Shown here: piece after piece, positions 1 through 5,625 of the stretch
Layout of the letters: each line of letters opens with the position of its first letter
How positions within the stretch are numbered: position 1 is the first letter of the stretch
From: Anaerofilum sp.
GTDB lineage: Bacteria > Bacillota > Clostridia > Oscillospirales > Ruminococcaceae
Length of the DNA stretch: 5,651 nucleotides
Direction: 5' to 3'
Assembly: GCA_020024115.1 (NCBI GenBank)
Contig: JAHHUF010000110.1
Location: 1-5,651, forward strand
Made by a program: the position numbers and the translations under genes
The notes under the pieces: model-generated
The model's database searches: none
The model's input: only the letters and a program-made list of their open reading frames with translations
What the model was told of the DNA's origin: nothing

Positions 1-322
1 TTCCAATTCCATCAATCAGCAAAATCGCACCCAATGCGATTGGCAAAAAGGAAAGCAATACACTTTGCCAACCAATGCAAAACACACACGCCGCTCCAAA
101 CAAAACACCCATTCCCAAAGCAGTATAGTCTTTTTTGTTTTGTTTATATGCAGTATAGAACCGCCAAAAATGCAGCAAGCTGTATACTGCTGTTGTTGCT
201 GCAAGCCCCCAGCAAAACACTGTGCTGCTCATATCAGGAAAAACTGTCAGCACCAACCCCAAAGCAAGATATAAAATTGAAATCCAATAAATATTATTCC
301 GTTTCCACAAATATCCGACCAT
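1..322 (-). CDS. DUF308/HdeD-type membrane protein (partial, C-terminus outside window)
   Basis: An open frame on the minus strand starts at the ATG at 322-320 and stays open for 107 codons to the left edge, so the C-terminus is missing. An AAAAGAGGT Shine-Dalgarno site (338-330) lies 7 nt upstream of the start. The product has a short basic N-terminus (MVGYLWKRNN). Four hydrophobic segments follow at about residues 11-28, 34-52, 68-84 and 87-105. There is a FPD turn after the first and a charged loop (YKQNKKDY) between the second and third. This hairpin pattern, with FPD after segment 1 and LGAILLIDGI at segment 4, resembles the DUF308/HdeD family of small membrane proteins, usually about 180 aa with six segments. 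HdeD of E. coli is linked to acid resistance, but most members have no known function. It is the third gene of the leftward operon, 37 nt after the zinc-ribbon protein. Family call is fairly firm; function is not. Confidence 0.8.
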   Translation of the reverse strand, partial: MVGYLWKRNNIYWISILYLALGLVLTVFPDMSSTVFCWGLAATTAVYSLLHFWRFYTAYKQNKKDYTALGMGVLFGAACVFCIGWQSVLLSFLPIALGAILLIDGIG

Positions 323-359
323 CAGCAATACCTCTTTTCTTATATTACATTATTATATA

Positions 360-1064
360 TTATACGTGAAATCTGCGTCTTACTTCTTCACGCAATGCCG
401 GTCTCCAGCGAATCACCAAAAGCGGCAGCATAAGCGAAACTGCAACGGCAGCCGTCACAATTGACCACCCTGGGTGATATTTCCCTTTTGCCCACAAGTC
501 AATCAAAACTTCCAGCAAAAGAAAAAACACTCCGCAACAGCCAATAAAACCAATACAGCCCGACAAACTGGAACGCTTGTTCCAAAACACAACGCCAAAC
601 CCACCAAACAGCACGCCCATCAATGCAATGATGGGCAACGCCAATTGCACATACCAGTTCCAACCATTGACCACTGCTGCAATCAATGCCATATAACCTG
701 CCAGTGCCATCAAGTCAAACAAAAAATATATTTTTGCAGAAATTTTTGCTTGAAACAAAGGCAAAACAAACCACACCCAAACCATTGCAAAACCGCCTGC
801 AACATAAACAGACCAAGCAATCTGTGGAAAAAAGAAAAACAAATTCATAATTCCACAACTGATACTCGCTGCTCCCATCAAAGTTGTGATGACCAAAGCA
901 AACTCTTTTCGGCTCACAGGTGCAACCTCTTGTCGGTCAATGGGAAATGGTGGTGCTGCTGTTTTGTCAATCGGCATTTTGGGATTCATCACCTCTGTTC
1001 CGCACAGAGGGCAAAAAGCGGCTGTTTTATCCAGTTCAACCCCACAATTTACACAGTACGACAT
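360..1064 (-). CDS. Zinc-ribbon six-helix membrane protein, DUF6320-like
   Basis: The 234-aa product starts with a zinc ribbon: Cys4, Cys7, Cys18 and Cys21 (C-x2-C-x10-C-x2-C, MSYCVNCGVE... FCPLCGTEV). A proline-rich linker (about 25-52) follows. Then come six membrane segments at about 54-79, 82-104, 111-132, 137-161, 168-191 and 200-219, and a basic tail (LREEVRRRFHV). This build matches what I recall of the DUF6320 family of Firmicutes, whose function is unknown. A longer reading frame opens at 1124, but the ATG at 1064 is preferred: it has GAGGAG at 1078-1073 with 8 nt spacing, and the zinc ribbon begins right there. The gene overlaps the end of the acyltransferase gene by 16 nt (1049-1064), which suggests translational coupling. 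The cytoplasmic metal-binding head on a membrane body suggests a partner or sensor role, but that is inference. Confidence 0.87.
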   Translation of the reverse strand: MSYCVNCGVELDKTAAFCPLCGTEVMNPKMPIDKTAAPPFPIDRQEVAPVSRKEFALVITTLMGAASISCGIMNLFFFFPQIAWSVYVAGGFAMVWVWFVLPLFQAKISAKIYFLFDLMALAGYMALIAAVVNGWNWYVQLALPIIALMGVLFGGFGVVFWNKRSSLSGCIGFIGCCGVFFLLLEVLIDLWAKGKYHPGWSIVTAAVAVSLMLPLLVIRWRPALREEVRRRFHV

Positions 1065-2359
1065 CCTGCTGGCTCCTCTCTGTTTGAAATCACTTTCACT
1101 TTTACACCATCTTTGACAAGCCATCGAAAGAAATCCCGCTCCACATCGCTTTCTTTTAGAGTGCCTGCAAAGGTAATTGTCATTTGATTTTGGTAACTAA
1201 TCACAGCACAATTTACTCTCGGTGTATAGGATTGCCCCAAAATCATCTCCATTCGTTGAATATGGGGCTGCATTTCTGGCGGAACTGAAAAAATCCCGGG
1301 ATTTGTAAGTGTTGTTGAATAGGGCTTATCCCCTAGCATACTATATCCTGCCGCCATTGCAAGATTTTTTAAAGGGCTTGGGATAATTTTCAGGAAAGGC
1401 AGACGCTGCAATGCAACATTTTGGGTGATATAGGCTTTCATTTCCTGTCGATTGATATGCAAACGCATAAAATGATGCACCTGTGATACAATTTCTTCAA
1501 AGGTATACTCCCCTAATTCGGGGTCAATGCAGGGGCGAACGGTCAAAATAAAATTCCGCAATGTTTTGGACGGAAAATGACTGCGCAAATTGATGGGAAC
1601 CGCCAACGAAACAGGTTGTTCTTTACGCTTTTTTTCTCGTCTTTGGCAAGCCATCAAGGACTGTATCAACACAGCCGCCAAATACTCTGTGATTGAAGCA
1701 TGATATTTTTGTGCAATTGCTTTCAGATTATCCACTTGAACCAAACCCATTGTCACATTTAAGGTGTAGAACAGTTCGGAGGTTCCTGTTTGATGATAAG
1801 CTTTGCGTTCTCCCATTTTCAGTTTCACACGGGAATCTGCGTAATGAGGATATGCGTCTTCCCATTCTTCGGGGCAAGGTTCCGTATTCAAATCAGGTGC
1901 ATTTTCCAAATAAGGAATCTCATACCCCAGTTCCCGCAGATATACCGCCAAAAGGGTACGCAGCAAAATCAACGCCCCTGTCCCATCTGCCAATGCGTGA
2001 AACACTTCCAACGAAATTCGATTTTCATAATAAAACACACGCACCAGTTCATCTTTTGTGCCAAAACGCACAGGTTGACAAGGGTTTTGAATATCCTTTT
2101 GCACAACCAATCCCGCACGAGTGTCTGGCTCCATATAATACCAAAAAAATCCACTGCGGATTGCCACCCGAAACCCCGGAAACCGAACCATTGTTTTATC
2201 CACTGCTTTTTGCAGGGCTTTAGGGTCAACCTTTTGGGTCATAATAGCTGAAAAACGATACACCGCTGAATAATCCGAACGCTGAATTGCAGAATAAATC
2301 ATTGCTGCATTATCCATTTTATACCACAACGGTTTTGTTTTGTGCTGCAAACTGTTCAT
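1049..2359 (-). CDS. Alcohol acetyltransferase/condensation-superfamily acyltransferase
   Basis: This 436-aa protein belongs to the CoA-dependent acyltransferase superfamily that includes alcohol acetyltransferases, WS/DGAT enzymes and NRPS condensation domains. The signature HxxxDG motif is His121-Ala-Leu-Ala-Asp125-Gly126; in this family the His is the general base that deprotonates the acceptor alcohol or amine. The second half has two further family landmarks, PINLRSHFP at 255-263 and LTNPG at 351-355. No signal peptide or membrane helix is evident, so it is probably cytosolic. Length is near the usual 400-480 aa. The start has AAAGAGG (2373-2367) 7 nt upstream; a nearby ATG at 2365 runs into a stop after two codons. 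It is the first gene of a leftward operon and is divergent from an esterase. It probably moves an acyl group from CoA to an alcohol, but the substrate cannot be read from sequence, and NRPS-like or polyketide-tailoring acyltransferases are alternatives. Confidence 0.83.
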   Translation of the reverse strand: MNSLQHKTKPLWYKMDNAAMIYSAIQRSDYSAVYRFSAIMTQKVDPKALQKAVDKTMVRFPGFRVAIRSGFFWYYMEPDTRAGLVVQKDIQNPCQPVRFGTKDELVRVFYYENRISLEVFHALADGTGALILLRTLLAVYLRELGYEIPYLENAPDLNTEPCPEEWEDAYPHYADSRVKLKMGERKAYHQTGTSELFYTLNVTMGLVQVDNLKAIAQKYHASITEYLAAVLIQSLMACQRREKKRKEQPVSLAVPINLRSHFPSKTLRNFILTVRPCIDPELGEYTFEEIVSQVHHFMRLHINRQEMKAYITQNVALQRLPFLKIIPSPLKNLAMAAGYSMLGDKPYSTTLTNPGIFSVPPEMQPHIQRMEMILGQSYTPRVNCAVISYQNQMTITFAGTLKESDVERDFFRWLVKDGVKVKVISNREEPAGCRTV

Positions 2360-2390
2360 TGCATCGCCTCTTTCAGCATTTTTATATTGA

Positions 2391-2536
2391 CTAGGTGCAT
2401 ACCCGAAAACTAAGAAATTGACAATTTTCTCACAAAAAAATCAGTAATTACAAAAACATCGGTATCCTTTTTTAACTTGATAGGTACTATTTATTATAGA
2501 AAAAACCAAAATTCCCGATTTTCAGATAGTTTCTAG
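2391..2536 (-). repeat. Non-coding MITE-like repeat, copy A (long form)
   Basis: Read on the minus strand, this 146-bp stretch matches the repeat at 3827-3931. Shared blocks in order are CTATCTGAAAA near the left end, TTTTTCTAyAATAA, ACTGATTTT, then GAAAATTG followed by TCAATTTCTTAGTTTTC (17 of 17 bases identical), and CCTA at the right end. Copy A has about 37-40 extra bases in the middle. Its ends are imperfect inverted repeats, each beginning CTAG and leading to TGAAAA or CGAAAAC. Inside lies the palindrome AAATTG-A-CAATTT (2415-2427). It has no coding capacity. It ends 31 bp before the acyltransferase start codon, so it probably forms the promoter or leader of that operon. The boundaries are my estimate from the end repeats. 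Confidence 0.65.
2396..2424 (-). promoter_or_regulatory. Tentative promoter of the acyltransferase operon, inside repeat copy A
   Basis: On the minus strand a TTGTCA box (2424-2419; 5 of 6 to the -35 consensus) is followed after 17 bp by TATGCA (2401-2396), which matches the -10 consensus at only 3 of 6 positions. Transcription would start about 30 nt before the ATG at 2359. A better -10 (TATAAT, 2498-2493, also in the repeat) has no good -35 and would give a leader of about 125 nt. Either way the promoter seems to come from the repeat. Confidence 0.25.
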
Positions 2537-2754
2537 AGTCTCTTTTGCAATTTTTTATCAAAAGTGTTTGTAATATTGTGGTTATTATAACATTCAATCT
2601 ACCAATTTACAACAAAAGCTCCAAAAGAACTGTATGAACATAGTGTAACAAATTTCCCCTCAATACCAAAGAAAATGCCTAAAATAAAAATGTATCGCGC
2701 CTTCCATCTAATTGATAAATTGGTGTCTAGATTATAGATTTCTTATGCTGAATA
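2537..2754. other. AT-rich intergenic stretch with no recognised feature
   Basis: This is the part of the 438-bp divergent intergenic region (2360-2797) left between repeat copy A and the hydrolase promoter. It has stops in all frames, no convincing ribosome-binding site with a following frame, no strong hairpin with a T-tract, and no match to a riboswitch that I recognise. It is long for a simple spacer, so regulator binding sites for the two divergent units could lie here, but none can be named. Confidence 0.5.
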
Positions 2755-2763
2755 TGATATAAT
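2755..2763 (+). promoter_or_regulatory. Extended -10 promoter of the hydrolase gene
   Basis: TGATATAAT is a perfect extended -10 (TG-n-TATAAT, hexamer at 2758-2763). The -35 position 17 bp upstream (TAGATT) is poor, which extended -10 promoters tolerate. Transcription would begin near 2770, giving a leader of about 28 nt to the ATG at 2798. Confidence 0.6.
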
Positions 2764-2797
2764 AACTTCCAAAATCTTATAAATAATTAGGTGTTTT

Positions 2798-3763
2798 ATG
2801 AAAAAATCATCTTTTGACAGCAAACGAATCCCAATGCCTCTCATTTCCGAGGGCAGCCTTGCACAACAAAAAATTATTTCTGCTGTTATGAATGCCTTTC
2901 GTTCCATTCACTCTGCCACTTCCCCTTCCTCAATGGAGCCAAAAGACTTGGAGCGTCAGCGAAAAGGGCAAGAACTTTTGGGCAAACTTGTTTCTCCTAT
3001 GTCCGGTTTGCAATGGGAGCCTTTTTCCATTGATGGTATCCCTGCTGCATGGGTGCGACCAGAGCGAGGACACAACCCCTACAAAGCAATTTTATATTGT
3101 CATGGAGGTGGATATACCAGTGGCAATCTGGACTATTCCCGTTTGATTGCCTCCAAAATTGCTACCGCCACCGGCTTAGATGTGCTTTGTTTTGAGTATC
3201 GCCTTGCACCTGAATTTCAATTTCCTGCCCCATTGGAAGATGCTGTCACAGCATGGAACTATCTGATGCAGCAGGGATACGGTGCAAAAGATGTCATTGT
3301 GTTGGGGGATTCCGCAGGCGGAAATCTTGCCCTCACTTTGACCTTGAAATTAAGAGAAACAAAGCGTTTTTTGCCCAGCCGACTGGTTTTGCTTTCTCCT
3401 TGGACAGATATGAACTGCTGCGGAGAATCTTACAAAGAATGTAAAGAAAGTGACCCCATCATTACACAGGAGTATATGTATGCAGTACGCAGCGTCTATG
3501 CCCCAAACGCAGACTGGAGCAACCCTTTGCTTTCGCCCATTGAAGGAAGTTTTGAGGATTTTCCCCCTGTGATGATTCAGGTGGGCAGCAACGAAGTTTT
3601 GTTTTCGGATTCCGCAAAACTGCACCATCGCTTAATTGAGCAAGGAATCCCTTGCCGTATGGAATGTTGGGAAGGGATGTGGCATGTTTTCCAGACATTC
3701 CCTATCCCACGGGCAGACAAAGCCATTGACAGCATTGCAAAATTTATCTGGGATACAATTTAG
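2798..3763 (+). CDS. Alpha/beta hydrolase, HSL (hormone-sensitive lipase) family esterase
   Basis: This 321-aa enzyme carries the HSL-family marks: the oxyanion-hole motif HGGGYTSG at residues 102-109, the nucleophile elbow GDSAGG with Ser172, the acid in the QVGSNEVLFSDS stretch (probably Glu266, where most relatives have Asp or Glu), and His296 in MWHVF. EYRLAPEFQFPAPLEDA (133-149) is also typical. Family members hydrolyse short- to medium-chain esters, acetylated compounds or lactones, and database names such as acetyl esterase or epsilon-lactone hydrolase are common for such sequences. No signal peptide is visible, so it is probably cytosolic. The start has only a weak site (TTAGGTG, 2787-2793, 4 nt spacing), so translation may be modest. 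It is divergent from the acyltransferase operon and stands alone between two inverted repeat copies. Removing the ester made by the acyltransferase is a reasonable guess but not shown. Confidence 0.92.
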   Translation: MKKSSFDSKRIPMPLISEGSLAQQKIISAVMNAFRSIHSATSPSSMEPKDLERQRKGQELLGKLVSPMSGLQWEPFSIDGIPAAWVRPERGHNPYKAILYCHGGGYTSGNLDYSRLIASKIATATGLDVLCFEYRLAPEFQFPAPLEDAVTAWNYLMQQGYGAKDVIVLGDSAGGNLALTLTLKLRETKRFLPSRLVLLSPWTDMNCCGESYKECKESDPIITQEYMYAVRSVYAPNADWSNPLLSPIEGSFEDFPPVMIQVGSNEVLFSDSAKLHHRLIEQGIPCRMECWEGMWHVFQTFPIPRADKAIDSIAKFIWDTI

Positions 3764-3812
3764 GACACTCTGCATAAAACATTCAACAAATATCTTGTAT
3801 TTTCTCAACTGC

Positions 3813-3954
3813 TAAGATGTCAAATTTAGGGGCTATCTGAAAAACCGAAATTTTATCTTTTTCTACAATAAGAGTATCCACTGATTTTCTGCGGAAAATT
3901 GGTCAATTTCTTAGTTTTCAAATCCACCCTACACAAAATGTGTTTGACATCTTA
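3813..3954. repeat. 12-bp inverted repeat around repeat copy B, followed by T6 (terminator-like)
   Basis: TAAGATGTCAAA at 3813-3824 is the exact reverse complement of TTTGACATCTTA at 3943-3954. The 118 bases between hold repeat copy B, whose own ends (TAGGG/CCCTA) would continue the stem, and a small ACACA-AAA-TGTGT hairpin (3931-3943). The right arm is followed at once by TTTTTT (3955-3960). In RNA from the hydrolase gene this could fold into a long terminator-like structure, and no other terminator is visible between 3764 and 3960. The right arm also contains the -35 box of the next promoter. Alternatively the arms are the ends of a mobile element. Confidence 0.5.
3827..3931 (+). repeat. 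Non-coding MITE-like repeat, copy B (short form)
   Basis: This 105-bp stretch is a diverged, internally shortened copy of the repeat at 2391-2536, in the opposite orientation. It begins TAGGGGCTATCTGAAAA and ends with CCCTA. Its ends form an imperfect inverted repeat, matching about 13 of 17 positions (TAGGG ... AT-TGAAAA). The shared palindrome appears here as AAATTG-GT-CAATTT (3896-3909), with a 2-bp centre instead of 1 bp. No coding frame and no transposase remnant can be seen. The end sequence recalls the terminal repeats of some insertion sequences, but I cannot assign a family. Confidence 0.65.
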
Positions 3955-3972
3955 TTTTTTCAGTATTATAAT
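3944..3972 (+). promoter_or_regulatory. Consensus promoter of the marR-FUSC operon
   Basis: TTGACA (3944-3949) and TATAAT (3967-3972) both match the housekeeping sigma consensus exactly, with the ideal 17-bp spacing. Transcription should start near 3979, about 32 nt before the marR start codon. A promoter this strong usually needs a repressor, which fits the palindrome that touches it. Confidence 0.85.
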
Positions 3973-3984
3973 TAACATTGTTAA
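3972..3984 (+). promoter_or_regulatory. Probable MarR operator
   Basis: TTAACA-T-TGTTAA is a perfect 13-bp palindrome that starts at the last base of the -10 box and covers the expected transcription start. Outward from it the symmetry continues imperfectly to about 12 of 14 positions per arm. Size, spacing and place are typical of MarR-family operators, so the product of the next gene probably represses its own operon here. Confidence 0.7.
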
Positions 3985-4010
3985 CTATATTATAAAAAGG
4001 ATGTGTTTTG

Positions 4011-4466
4011 ATGCAGCAAACCAATTGGAAAGAAATGTGCCAACATTGGCACACTTTTCAACTATTTTCTCGTACAATGCTTTCACATAAAAACCAAACA
4101 ACACTTACAACCGGAGAAATCGGGATTTTATCTTTGGTTTATCTCAACCAATCGTCAACCCCCTTGCAGCTGAGTAAATTAACCGGCATGAAAAGTGAAT
4201 CCATCAGCCGAATCCTCAAGCCTTTACTGCACAGCGGATACTTAACAAAGCAAAAATCTCTCGAAGATGAGCGCAGCTATCTGCTTTCGCTCACTCAAGA
4301 AGGCTCTGACCTGTTAAAAAGCGATTACAAACAATTGCTGTTGCCAATGTATGATTTACAGACAAAAATGGGGGATGATTTTGATGAATTTATTCGTTTA
4401 ATTGGTTGTGCCAACAAATATTTAAAAGAATTTAACAATACTATTAAGGAAGGATTTAAAGAATGA
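4011..4466 (+). CDS. MarR-family transcriptional regulator
   Basis: The 151-aa product has the MarR winged-helix layout. An N-terminal helix precedes the GEIGILSLVYL segment (35-45). A helix-turn-helix follows at about 51-75 (LQLSKLTGMKSESISRILKPL), with the wing at about 79-94 holding the typical D-x-R (Asp86, Arg88). The C-terminal helices (97-150) would complete the dimer interface. MarR proteins are dimeric repressors released by small aromatic or lipophilic ligands, or by oxidation. The ATG at 4011 is chosen; AAAAAGGA (3994-4001) lies 9 nt upstream. A TTG at 4008 in the same frame would be nearer the usual spacing and adds one residue. The stop overlaps the start of the FUSC gene (ATGA), so the two are co-translated. 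The palindrome at the promoter suggests autorepression. The ligand is unknown. Confidence 0.9.
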   Translation: MQQTNWKEMCQHWHTFQLFSRTMLSHKNQTTLTTGEIGILSLVYLNQSSTPLQLSKLTGMKSESISRILKPLLHSGYLTKQKSLEDERSYLLSLTQEGSDLLKSDYKQLLLPMYDLQTKMGDDFDEFIRLIGCANKYLKEFNNTIKEGFKE

Positions 4467-5539
4467 AATTTTATGACGCACTTCAGCTAGACCCTGCTAT
4501 TATTAAAAACCATATGAAAAACGCAGAAACCAAAAAGGAGAAAAACTGGTTTTTGCGTGTATTAATTATCCGCTCTTTTTTGATTGTTTCATTTTCAATT
4601 GTTTTTATTTCTGCGCTTACGGCACTTTTTGGAAAAGAAAACAGCAACATGGGTGTTGTTATTTTTTGTATGCTGCTCAGTATTCGCTTTGTGGATTTTG
4701 GCTATCATGTAAAAGATTCCCTAATCGCTTTGGCAGTTGTTTTTTTGGTTTTACTTACTGCTCCCCTTGCTATGCAATTGGTTCATCCTCTTTTGGGCTT
4801 TGTCATCAATTTGCTTGCATTATCTCTTTTAGTGATTCTTGCCTGTGACTATCCTGAAATGGGTAATGGTGGCTTATATTTGTTTGCCTATATTTTTCTA
4901 TCTTCTTCGCAGATTTCTTTGTCTGCTTTTTGGAATCGGTGTGGCATGGTGCTGACAGGCTATCTTTTGTGTGCTGTGATTTTCTTTGTAAAGCATCGCC
5001 ATAAAAATAAAGATGTTTCTTTCAAACATATTGTACACCGCTTTGATATTTACAATCCCAAAAATCAATGGCAGCTTCAACTAATACTAGGTGTTAGCTT
5101 GCTTTTTTTAATGAATGGATTTCTGCATTTGGAGCGTTTTATGTGGGTTGGTTTCTCTTGTGCCTCTATGCTTTCCACTTACGAGGTAAATCCAAAAGAG
5201 CGTTTTGCTGAGCGTATGATTGGTGTGACATTAGGCTCTGTACTGTTCTCCATTTTCTATTTTATTACTCCATCACAATTTGTGTTTATTTATGGCCCTA
5301 TGTCAGGACTGCTGATGGGCTTATGCTCTCAATATCGCTACAAAGCCTTGGCAAACTGCTTTGGTGCGCTTTCTATGGCAGTTACACTGTATGGAATCCA
5401 GGGCTCAGCAATTCTTCGTATTTTCAATAACTTTCTGGGTATGCTGTTTGGGTTTGTATTTTTCTACTTTTTCCAAAACATTCTGCTTCCTTTTTTACAG
5501 AAGCATATCCCATCAAAAAGCACAACCAATTCCAACTAA
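4463..5539 (+). CDS. FUSC-family membrane protein (fusaric-acid-resistance-like, probable exporter)
   Basis: This 358-aa integral membrane protein has a short cytoplasmic N-terminus and roughly ten to twelve hydrophobic segments in two similar halves (about 33-177 and 206-342), joined by a charged loop (HRHKNKDVSFKHIVHRFD, about 178-195). In the second half, NPKERFAERMIGVTLGSVL (243-261) matches the conserved R-x-x-x-R-x-x-G-x-x-x-G signature of FUSC/AaeB-like proteins. Gram-negative relatives such as AaeB and YccS are about 650-720 aa, with a large soluble domain between the halves; that domain is absent here. Characterised relatives export aromatic carboxylic acids, but no substrate can be assigned for this compact Gram-positive form. 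Translation is coupled to marR by the ATGA overlap, with AAGGAAGGA at 4446-4454 as a strong ribosome site. The family call is good; the efflux role rests on the family and the MarR neighbour. Confidence 0.78.
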   Translation: MKFYDALQLDPAIIKNHMKNAETKKEKNWFLRVLIIRSFLIVSFSIVFISALTALFGKENSNMGVVIFCMLLSIRFVDFGYHVKDSLIALAVVFLVLLTAPLAMQLVHPLLGFVINLLALSLLVILACDYPEMGNGGLYLFAYIFLSSSQISLSAFWNRCGMVLTGYLLCAVIFFVKHRHKNKDVSFKHIVHRFDIYNPKNQWQLQLILGVSLLFLMNGFLHLERFMWVGFSCASMLSTYEVNPKERFAERMIGVTLGSVLFSIFYFITPSQFVFIYGPMSGLLMGLCSQYRYKALANCFGALSMAVTLYGIQGSAILRIFNNFLGMLFGFVFFYFFQNILLPFLQKHIPSKSTTNSN

Positions 5540-5560
5540 ACAACAAACGCACAACCAATT
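5520..5560 (+). repeat. 12-bp direct repeat at the FUSC 3' end
   Basis: GCACAACCAATT occurs at 5520-5531, inside the last codons of the FUSC gene, and again at 5549-5560, inside the left arm of the terminator. The offset is 29 bp. The first copy could compete for the right arm of the terminator stem (10 bp, 5520-5529 with 5565-5574). A local duplication is the simplest origin. Confidence 0.6.
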
Positions 5561-5579
5561 GATTTTGGTTGTGCGTTTT
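5545..5579 (+). terminator. Rho-independent terminator of the marR-FUSC operon
   Basis: AAACGCACAACCAA (5545-5558) and TTGGTTGTGCGTTT (5565-5578) form a perfect 14-bp stem with a 6-nt loop (TTGATT). The T-rich run TTTTAATTTT follows on the plus strand. It lies 5 nt after the FUSC stop codon. The minus strand has no good T-tract here, so it mainly serves the rightward operon. Confidence 0.92.
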
Positions 5580-5587
5580 AATTTTGA

Positions 5588-5625
5588 ATGAAAAATAAAA
5601 AACCGACTGAATATCAGTCGGTTTT
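5588..5625 (-). terminator. Rho-independent terminator of the tRNA gene
   Basis: AAAACCGACTGA (5599-5610) and TCAGTCGGTTTT (5614-5625) form a perfect 12-bp stem with a 3-nt loop. On the minus strand it is followed by TTTTTTATTTTT, a strong termination tract. The plus-strand side has only TTTT, so the main direction is leftward, ending the tRNA transcript. The stem begins at the last base of the encoded CCA. Confidence 0.9.

Noticed and set aside
34..369. 111-residue plus-strand reading frame
   Set aside because: It lies antisense to the DUF308 gene, whose minus-strand frame gives clear membrane segments and a ribosome site; the plus-strand product is low-complexity.
1065..1124. Upstream start giving a 254-residue zinc-ribbon protein
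   Set aside because: The extra 20 residues come from the acyltransferase coding region and have no family look; GAGGAG is placed for the ATG at 1064.
474..1187. 237-residue plus-strand reading frame rich in His, Gln, Lys and Cys
   Set aside because: It is the antisense shadow of the zinc-ribbon membrane gene; composition is unlike a real protein and there is no ribosome site.
1693..2251. Two plus-strand frames of 153-176 residues
   Set aside because: They are antisense to the acyltransferase, whose frame holds the HxxxDG motif.
2360..2797. Riboswitch, small RNA or CRISPR repeats in the large intergenic region
   Set aside because: No recognisable riboswitch core, no regularly spaced repeats, and no promoter-hairpin-T-tract unit for a small RNA.
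3788..3803. Possible terminator just after the hydrolase (AAATA-TATTT hairpin)
   Set aside because: The stem is only 5 bp of A-T pairs with no proper T-tract; the inverted repeat further on is a better candidate.
2391..3931. Active composite transposon carrying the hydrolase
   Set aside because: There is no transposase, the copies are much diverged and differ in length, and clear target-site duplications are not seen.
3899..4090. 63-residue plus-strand frame before marR
   Set aside because: It crosses the repeat, the promoter and the marR start in another frame, and has no Shine-Dalgarno site.
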